Shown here piece by piece: positions 15,164 through 19,622 of a DNA stretch of 19,622 bases. This DNA comes from Capillimicrobium sp035565675 (lineage in GTDB: Bacteria; Actinomycetota; Thermoleophilia; Solirubrobacterales; Solirubrobacteraceae). The DNA is taken from assembly GCA_035565675.1 (NCBI GenBank), contig DATMSA010000159.1, positions 1 to 19,622 on the forward strand, in the 5' to 3' direction. Each line of letters starts with the position of its first letter. Positions within the stretch are counted from its first letter, which is position 1. A program made the translations under genes and the position numbers. The notes under the pieces are model-generated. The model ran no database searches, was not told the origin of the DNA, and saw nothing but the letters and a program-made list of their open reading frames with translations.

Positions 15164-16249
15164 ATGAGCGTCACCGACCAGGAGAAGGCCGCGAAGGCCC
15201 GCGACGCAGCCCTCCAGGGGGCGCTCGCGCAGATCGAGAAGCAGTTCGGCAAGGGCTCGGTCATGCGCATGGGCGACGAGAACGCGCGCGTCAAGGTCAG
15301 CGCCGTGCCGACCGGGGCGCTCTCGCTCGACCTCGCGCTGGGCATCGGCGGCGTCCCGCGCGGGCGCATCGTCGAGGTCTTCGGCCCGGAGTCGTCGGGC
15401 AAGACGACGCTGATGTACCACATCATCGCCGAGGCCCAGAAGCTCGGCGGGGTGTGCGCGTTCATCGACGCCGAGCACGCGATGGACCCGCTCTACGCGC
15501 AGAAGATCGGCGTCGACATCGACGAGCTGCTGGTGTCCCAGCCCGACCACGGCGAGCAGGCGCTGGAGATCGCCGACATGCTCGTGCGCTCCAGTGCGGT
15601 CGACGTGATCGCGGTCGACTCGGTCGCCGCGCTGACGCCGCGGGCCGAGCTCGAGGGGCAGATGGGCGACACGACCGTCGGCCTGCAGGCCCGCATGATG
15701 AGCCAGGCGATGCGCAAGCTGGCGGGCAACCTGAACCGCACGCAGACGCTCTGCCTGTTCACCAACCAGATCCGCGAGAAGGTCGGCGTGATGTTCGGCT
15801 CGCCCGAGACGCAGCCGGGCGGCCGCGCCCTGAAGTTCTACGCGTCGCAGCGCCTCGACATCCGTCGTATCGAGACCTTGAAGGAAGGGACCGAGGCGGT
15901 GGGTAACAGGGTGCGAGTGAAGGTCGTCAAGAACAAGGTCGCGCCGCCGTTCCGCCAGGCGGAGTTCGACATCGAGTTCGGCTCGGGGATCTCCACCGCG
16001 GGCTGCATCCTCGACCTCGGGCTCGAGCACGACATCGTGCAGAAGTCGGGCTCGTTCTTCTCCTACGGCGGCGAGCGGCTCGGCCAGGGGCGCAGCAACG
16101 CGAAGGCGTTCCTCGACGAGCACCCCGAGGTCGCCGAGGAGATCGAGAACAAGATCTACGCCGCGCTGGGCATCGACCGCGGCGGCGTGGAGCCGATCGA
16201 CGCCGGCGAGGACGTCGCGCCCGAGATGCCCGAGGAGGCGCTCGCCTGA
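15164..16249 (+). CDS. recA: RecA recombinase
   Basis: A 361-aa recombinase that forms filaments on single-stranded DNA, drives strand exchange and triggers LexA self-cleavage. Walker A GPESSGKT is at 74-81 and Walker B is in VDVIAVDSVAAL. The DNA-binding loop regions are EGQMGDTTVGLQARMMSQAMRK (about 160-181, cited from motif) and ETQPGGRALKFYAS. The C-terminus ends in an acidic tail (EDVAPEMPEEALA). ATG 15164 is chosen because GGGGAAAGG lies just upstream and the N-terminus MSVTDQEKAAKARD is RecA-like. A longer frame from GTG 15104 would run through the promoter region. No intein is present. Codons 234-251 use many locally rare triplets (see findings). The stop overlaps a 13-codon mini-ORF leading to recX. 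Confidence 0.98.
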   Translation: MSVTDQEKAAKARDAALQGALAQIEKQFGKGSVMRMGDENARVKVSAVPTGALSLDLALGIGGVPRGRIVEVFGPESSGKTTLMYHIIAEAQKLGGVCAFIDAEHAMDPLYAQKIGVDIDELLVSQPDHGEQALEIADMLVRSSAVDVIAVDSVAALTPRAELEGQMGDTTVGLQARMMSQAMRKLAGNLNRTQTLCLFTNQIREKVGVMFGSPETQPGGRALKFYASQRLDIRRIETLKEGTEAVGNRVRVKVVKNKVAPPFRQAEFDIEFGSGISTAGCILDLGLEHDIVQKSGSFFSYGGERLGQGRSNAKAFLDEHPEVAEEIENKIYAALGIDRGGVEPIDAGEDVAPEMPEEALA

Positions 16250-16290
16250 TGCGTCGCGGGCGTGATCGCGACCGCCGGGGGCGCGCGTGA
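16249..16290 (+). CDS. 13-aa Arg-rich mini-ORF linking recA to recX
   Basis: ATG 16249 shares its A with the recA stop (TGATG). The peptide reads MRRGRDRDRRGRA and its TGA overlaps the recX GTG start (GTGA). GAGGAGG at 16232-16238, inside recA, lies 10 bases before this ATG. The arrangement would let ribosomes finishing recA reinitiate, translate 13 codons (seven Arg) and reinitiate again on recX. This would couple RecX output to RecA. The peptide itself may have no function. A chance ORF this short is possible, but both overlaps are exact. Confidence 0.45.
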   Translation: MRRGRDRDRRGRA

Positions 16291-16811
16291 GCGGGCTCCA
16301 CCTCACGGCGCTCGAGATCGAGGTGACGGAGCCGGCGACCGCCGACGACCCGGCGGTGCGCCTGCAGCGCGCGCTCGACACCGCCTATCGGTACCTCGCC
16401 CGCCGCGACCGCACGGTGGGCGAGATGCGCCGCCACCTCGAGGGCAAGCGCGTCGAGCCGGCGACGATCGAGCAGGTCATCGCCGAGCTGCGCGAGCAGC
16501 ACTACCTCGACGACGCCCGCTACGCGCGCACGTTCGCCGAGGACCGGCGGGCGATCGACGGGTGGGGGCCGGACCGCATCGCGCGCCGGCTCGCTCAGCT
16601 CGGGATCGCCCCCGAGGACGTGCAGGCGGCGCTGGCCGACCGCGAGCGCGACGACGAGCTCGGCGCCGCCGTCGAGCTGCTGCGCACGCGGGTCCGGGTG
16701 CCGCCCGAGGACGACCGCGGGCGCGAGCGCGCGCTCGGCCTGCTCGTGCGCCGCGGCTACGACTTCGAGCTCGCCCACGACGCGATCCGCGCGTTCGAGC
16801 GCGAGACCTGA
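16287..16811 (+). CDS. recX: RecX, regulator of RecA
   Basis: A 174-aa protein. The core shows the tandem three-helix repeats of RecX: ALDTAYRYLARRDRTVGEMRRHL, then VIAELREQHYLDDARYARTFAEDRR, WGPDRIARRLAQLGI, and a last repeat RALGLLVRRGYDFELAHDAIRAFE. RecX binds the groove of RecA filaments and caps or destabilises them, so it is a brake on RecA. The start is GTG 16287 with GGGGG upstream; it overlaps the mini-ORF stop, and recA ends 37 nt earlier. The first 25 residues are acidic and not part of the repeats. Expression should follow recA and hence SOS induction. Length is typical for actinobacteria (about 170-200 aa). Confidence 0.93.
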   Translation: MSGLHLTALEIEVTEPATADDPAVRLQRALDTAYRYLARRDRTVGEMRRHLEGKRVEPATIEQVIAELREQHYLDDARYARTFAEDRRAIDGWGPDRIARRLAQLGIAPEDVQAALADRERDDELGAAVELLRTRVRVPPEDDRGRERALGLLVRRGYDFELAHDAIRAFERET

Positions 16812-16852
16812 GCGCGCGACGGGGCGGCGACGGACGGCCGACCCTCGTTCGA

Positions 16853-16881
16853 TTGCGCACAAGCGCCCGCAGGGCTAGGAT
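16853..16881 (+). promoter_or_regulatory. Promoter of rny
   Basis: A -35 hexamer TTGCGC (16853-16858) and a -10 hexamer TAGGAT (16876-16881) are separated by exactly 17 bp in the gap between recX and rny. Transcription would start near 16888, giving a 5' leader of about 265 nt before the rny ATG. The -10 is identical to that of the suf regulator promoter. Confidence 0.6.
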
Positions 16882-16887
16882 GCCGGA

Positions 16888-17152
16888 CAGCAAGCGAATT
16901 GGGCCCGTGAGGGCATGAAACCGCAGCAAATGAGCCGGTTCTGACACGTCGGACCAGATGTTGATCACGCGCACTCCTCCTGTTTCCGGGCCAAGGACCC
17001 GGGTCGAATCCGCACGCCCGCTCGTCGTGTGGTCGCGTGCCACGAGGCGGCCGAGAGCCGCTTCGTCGTGTCGTGCCTGACCAGCCCGTCGCTCGCTCCG
17101 AACGCTGACATGGACCTGACGCCCCACCCGGGGCGAAAGGAGTGAAACGGGG
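16888..17152 (+). promoter_or_regulatory. Long structured 5' leader of rny
   Basis: The 341-nt gap 16812-17152 has no good gene; from about 16888 it is probably rny leader RNA. Short frames: MKPQQMSRF (16915-16944) and a 40-codon frame at 16958-17080 with poor codon usage. Hairpins: CCGGG/CCCGG (16986-17002). The strongest is a 10-bp stem, 17042-17051 with 17057-17066, loop CGAGA, one G-U pair. An alternative upstream stem pairs CTCGT (17021-17025) with ACGAG (17042-17046) and competes for the same bases. GCCCC/GGGGC (17121-17134) sits two bases before the Shine-Dalgarno AAAGGAG (17136-17142). CACTCCT at 16972-16978 is exactly complementary to AGGAGTG at 17138-17144 and could mask the ribosome-binding site. 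I recognise no known riboswitch class. Confidence 0.5.
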
Positions 17153-18589
17153 ATGGAGATTCTGATTGCGGCCGTGGTGCTCGCGGTGGGCATCGTGGCC
17201 GCCGCCTGGCTGCTGGGGCGCGGCCGATCGGCGCCGGCGCCGGCGCGGCGCGCGGCCCAGTCGGCCGATCGCGCGCAGGCGGCCGCCGCGGCCGCGGAAC
17301 GGGTCGGGACCGGGGATCTCGACCGCCAGCGCGCCGAGCTCGACCGGCGCGCGGCCGAGCTCGAGAAGCGCGCCCGCGAGGTCGACGAGGACCGCGCCCA
17401 GCTCGCGGAGGCGCGCGAGCGGCTGGGCCGGGACCGCGCGCTGCTGCAGCGCGAGCTCGAGCGCGTGTCGGGGCTGAGCGCCGGGCAGGCGAAGGCGATG
17501 CTCCTCAAGGAGATCGAGGAGGAGGCCCGCCACGCCCACGCGAAGGTGCTGCGCCAGGTCGAGGAGGAGACCAAGCGCGAGGCCGAGCGGCGCGTGCGCT
17601 CGATCCTGTCGGTGGCGATGCAGCGCCTCGCCGCCAGCCACGCGGCCGAGACCACCGTCTCCGTCGTCCAGCTCCAGGCCGACGACATGAAGGGCCGCAT
17701 CATCGGCCGCGAGGGGCGCAACATCCGCGCGCTGGAGAACCTCACCGGCGTCGACTTCATCATCGACGACACCCCCAACGCGGTCGTGCTGTCGGGGTTC
17801 GACGGCGTGCGGCGCGAGATCGCCCGCATGACGCTCGAGCGCCTGCTGCAGGACGGGCGCATCCATCCCGCCCGCATCGAGGAGACCTACTACCAGGCCA
17901 AGTCCGACCTCGAGAGCCACATCGCCGAGGAGGGCGAGGCGGCCGTGCTGGAGGCGAACGTCGGCGGGCTCGACCCGGAGCTGATCAAGCTCCTGGGCCG
18001 CCTGAAGTTCCGCACCAGCTACGGCCAGAACGTGCTGGCGCACTCGATCGAGACCGCCCACCTGGCCGCGCTCATGGCCGAGGAGCTGGGCGCGAGCGCC
18101 AAGACCGCCCGGCGCGCCGCGCTGCTGCACGACATCGGCAAGGCCGTCTCGCACGAGGTCGAGGGCCCGCACGCGCTCGTCGGCGGCGAGCTGGCGCGCC
18201 GCTACGGCGAGTCGGAGGCCGTCGCCCACGCGATGGAGGCCCATCACAACGAGGTCGAGCCCCAGACGGTCGAGGCGGTGATCGTCCAGACCGCCGACGC
18301 GCTGTCGGGCGCCCGCCCCGGCGCGCGCGGCGAGTCGCTGGAGCAGTACGTCAAGCGCCTGCGCGAGCTGGAGCAGATCGCCACCCGCCACGAGGGCGTG
18401 GACAAGGTCTACGCGATGCAGGCCGGCCGCGAGATCCGCGTGATGGTGCAGCCGGGCGCCGTCGACGACGACGCCGCCGTCGTCCTGTCCCACGAGATCG
18501 CGCGCGAGATCGAGAAGGAGCTGGAGTACCCGGGCCAGATCAAGGTCACGGTCATCCGCGAGTCCCGGGCGGTCGAGTACGCGCGCTAG
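17153..18589 (+). CDS. rny: Ribonuclease Y
   Basis: A 478-aa membrane-anchored endoribonuclease that starts mRNA decay. An N-terminal membrane helix (about 3-21, ILIAAVVLAVGIVAAAWLL) leads into a long charged coiled coil (about 55-150) rich in Ala/Arg/Glu. The KH RNA-binding domain has GRIIGREGRNIRALE (from 181), and the HD domain has the catalytic pair H326-D327 in LLHDIGKAVSHEVEG, followed by EAHHNEVEP. The C-terminal domain ends IKVTVIRESRAVEYAR. It is about 40 residues shorter than B. subtilis RNase Y (520 aa), mainly in the coiled coil. Start ATG 17153 follows AAAGGAG by 10 bases. The TAG stop lies inside a CTAG at which an IS481-family element is inserted. No terminator is seen before the element. 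Confidence 0.96.
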   Translation: MEILIAAVVLAVGIVAAAWLLGRGRSAPAPARRAAQSADRAQAAAAAAERVGTGDLDRQRAELDRRAAELEKRAREVDEDRAQLAEARERLGRDRALLQRELERVSGLSAGQAKAMLLKEIEEEARHAHAKVLRQVEEETKREAERRVRSILSVAMQRLAASHAAETTVSVVQLQADDMKGRIIGREGRNIRALENLTGVDFIIDDTPNAVVLSGFDGVRREIARMTLERLLQDGRIHPARIEETYYQAKSDLESHIAEEGEAAVLEANVGGLDPELIKLLGRLKFRTSYGQNVLAHSIETAHLAALMAEELGASAKTARRAALLHDIGKAVSHEVEGPHALVGGELARRYGESEAVAHAMEAHHNEVEPQTVEAVIVQTADALSGARPGARGESLEQYVKRLRELEQIATRHEGVDKVYAMQAGREIRVMVQPGAVDDDAAVVLSHEIAREIEKELEYPGQIKVTVIRESRAVEYAR

Positions 18590-18590
18590 G
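18585..18590. other. Probable IS481 target site (GCTAGG) containing the rny stop codon
   Basis: IS481-family elements are known to prefer N-CTAG-N targets and duplicate them. GCTAGG directly abuts the left tip of the element, and its TAG is the rny stop codon, so the insertion left rny intact. The partner copy would lie just beyond the right window edge and cannot be seen, so the duplication is predicted, not observed. Confidence 0.5.
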
Positions 18591-18612
18591 TCTAGGCGGC
18601 AGGAGTCTTGTT
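18591..18612 (+). repeat. Left terminal inverted repeat of the IS481-family element
   Basis: Begins TCTAGGCGGCAGGAGTCTTG at the left tip. Compared with the reverse complement of 19601-19622 it differs only at positions 2, 8 and 13 of 22. The second tip base (C here, G in the right repeat) is notable, because many family members start TGT. Confidence 0.8.
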
Positions 18613-18615
18613 ACG

Positions 18616-18676
18616 TCCGGGCCTCCTCGGAGGCTGCGGGTTGCGACGCCAGCAACCTGTCCGAGGAGGTCCCGGA
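18616..18676 (+). promoter_or_regulatory. Fold-back hairpin over the transposase ribosome-binding site
   Basis: 18616-18631 pairs perfectly with 18660-18676 (16 bp, a single bulged T at 18670), and inside it 18637-18644 pairs with 18652-18659 (8 bp, one G-U). The Shine-Dalgarno GAGGAGG (18663-18669) lies wholly in the outer stem, and the GTG start begins one base after the stem. RNA read in from rny would contain both arms and hide the start. A transcript beginning inside the left arm would not. Confidence 0.7.
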
Positions 18677-19622
18677 GTGACATTGCATCGCAACGCCAAG
18701 ACGTGTCCGGCCAGTCGGCGGTTGTTGGCGCGGCGGGTGCTTGTGGAGGGCTGGACGCTGACGCAGGCGGCCGAGGCCGCCGGAGTCAGCGTCCAGCGCG
18801 CTCGTGAGTGGGTCCGCCGCGCCCAGGCCGGCGACACCGAGCTGGCTGATCGCAAGTCCGGTCCGCGTGGTCGCGGCCCGGGCCGGGTCTGCGTCGAGCG
18901 CGAGCGGGTGATCGCCGAGCTGCGCGCAGAGATCCGGATGAGCGCAGTGCAGATCGCTGAGACGCTGGGGATGGCTGAGCGCACCGTCCGGGCGGTGATC
19001 GCCAGGTTGGGCCTGTCCAAGCTGCCGCCGCTGGTCGCGCCGGAGCCGGCCAACCGCTACGAGCGCCCGATGCCCGGCGAGCTGATCCACGTCGATGTCA
19101 AGAAGCTCGGCCGGATCGGACAGCCCGGGCATCGCGTCAACGGCGATCGCACCACCCGCACCCGCGGGATCGGCTGGGAGTTCGTGCACGTCTGCGTCGA
19201 TGACTGCACCCGCCTGGCCTACGTCGAGGTCCTCGACGATGAACGCAAAGAGAGCGTCACCGCGTTCCTGCAACGGGCGGTCGCCTGGTTCGCGGCCCAT
19301 GGCATCCGAGTCCAGCGGTTGATGACCGATAACGGGTCGGGCTACCGCTCCAAGCTGCACCGCAAAGCCTGCGAGGCGATGGGCATCCGCCATCTGTTCA
19401 CACGCCCCTACCGCCCGCGGACGAATGGGAAGGCGGAGCGCTTCATCCGCACCATGCTCGACGGCTGGGCCTACAAGCAGCCCTACCCGACCAGCCGCGC
19501 CAGGACCGCGGCGCTGCCCGCCTTCCTAGAGCGCTACAACACACGACGCCCGCACCGGTCACTCAACGGCCAGACGCCCTTCCAGCGTCTGGCCGAGAGA
19601 AACAAGACTGCTGCTGCCTACA
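18677..19622 (+). CDS. IS481-family transposase (DDE), stop codon not inside the element
   Basis: A frame of 315 codons up to the window edge. The N-terminus has a helix-turn-helix (SRRLLARRVLVEGWTLTQAA to AREWVRRAQAG) and a second one (SAVQIAETLGMAERTVRAVI). The RNase H-like catalytic core has D140 (ELIHVDVKKLGRI), D218 (LMTDNGSGYRS) and E254 (RTNGKAERFIRT), a DD(35)E spacing typical of the IS3/IS481 group, and the C-terminal RPHRSLNGQTPFQRL. The start is GTG 18677, with GAGGAGG seven bases upstream. No disruption is seen, so it is probably active. The frame is still open at the right tip (GCC TAC A); if the target duplication GCTAGG follows, the next codons are AGC TAG, so the stop would come from the target. 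Confidence 0.92.
   Translation, partial: MTLHRNAKTCPASRRLLARRVLVEGWTLTQAAEAAGVSVQRAREWVRRAQAGDTELADRKSGPRGRGPGRVCVERERVIAELRAEIRMSAVQIAETLGMAERTVRAVIARLGLSKLPPLVAPEPANRYERPMPGELIHVDVKKLGRIGQPGHRVNGDRTTRTRGIGWEFVHVCVDDCTRLAYVEVLDDERKESVTAFLQRAVAWFAAHGIRVQRLMTDNGSGYRSKLHRKACEAMGIRHLFTRPYRPRTNGKAERFIRTMLDGWAYKQPYPTSRARTAALPAFLERYNTRRPHRSLNGQTPFQRLAERNKTAAAY
19601..19622 (-). repeat. Right terminal inverted repeat of the IS481-family element
   Basis: Reads AACAAGACTGCTGCTGCCTA followed by CA up to the last base of the window. The transposase frame runs through it, encoding the end of the protein (NKTAAAY), so the repeat is part of the coding sequence. Confidence 0.8.

Larger units (their letters stand above)
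18591..19622 (+). mobile_element. IS481-family insertion sequence
   Basis: A 1032-bp element bounded by inverted repeats of 22 bp (18591-18612 and 19601-19622) that agree at 19 positions; the shared core is AGTCTTGTT / AACAAGACT. It holds one transposase gene in the same direction as rny. Its codon use (more GAT, GCT, TTG, CGT, GAA) is looser than that of the flanking genes, in keeping with recent arrival. It lies directly behind the rny stop codon. The right repeat ends exactly at the last base of the window, so completeness on that side depends on what follows; contigs often break at such repeated elements. Confidence 0.88.

Noticed and set aside
15164..16249. Intein in recA, as known in some mycobacteria.
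   Set aside because: The gene has normal length and every motif is continuous.
16999..17012. GGGTCGAATCC looks like a tRNA T-arm.
   Set aside because: It is one base short of the GGTTCGAATCC loop, and no acceptor, D or anticodon arms surround it.
18592..19393. Minus-strand open frames inside the IS element.
   Set aside because: They are shadows of the transposase, which has an intact catalytic triad on the plus strand.

Overview
The window is very G+C-rich with strong G/C preference at third codon positions, short intergenic gaps, GTG starts and several apparently leaderless promoters. The ftsK-rodZ-cinA-thpR-recA-recX-rny order, an actinobacterial-type LexA box before recA and the presence of RNase Y together suggest a deep-branching actinobacterium, most likely Thermoleophilia (Solirubrobacterales-like). 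This placement is inference from gene content and composition; no taxonomic search was possible.

Region 1 (1-7353, minus strand) is a tightly coupled iron-sulfur cluster assembly operon. Read in transcription order it is an Rrf2-family regulator, sufC, sufS, sufU, a Rieske-type ferredoxin, sufB and sufD. Three less related genes follow: an MDR-type NAD(P)H oxidoreductase, a DUF1348/NTF2-like protein and a hot-dog-like protein cut by the window edge. Almost every junction overlaps or has a gap of a few bases. SufS and SufU supply sulfur, SufB-SufC-SufD form the scaffold/ATPase, and the Rrf2 protein probably senses cluster status and autoregulates.

Region 2 (7354-9929) begins with a 16-bp divergent spacer in which two -10 elements overlap, each placed for a leaderless mRNA. 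It then holds a 65-aa unknown protein (plus strand) and an OmpR-type response regulator/histidine kinase pair (minus strand, also apparently leaderless). Upstream of these are the remains of a small secreted-protein gene and a perfect 15-bp palindrome before ftsK.

Region 3 (9930-18589, plus strand) is a core cell-division and DNA-repair run: ftsK, a rodZ-like gene, cinA, thpR, then recA behind a LexA-box-like site, recX and rny. A 13-codon Arg-rich mini-ORF bridges the recA stop and the recX start. rny has its own promoter and a long, structured 5' leader with mutually exclusive hairpins and a possible Shine-Dalgarno-sequestering segment.

Region 4 (18591-19622) is an IS481-family insertion sequence that appears complete to both tips. 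It abuts a GCTAGG that contains the rny stop codon. The left end can form a strong fold-back hairpin over the transposase ribosome-binding site, and the transposase has no stop codon of its own. If the expected GCTAGG duplication lies beyond the window edge it would supply one. The window probably ends here because the element is repeated in the genome. No CRISPR arrays, tRNA or rRNA genes were seen.
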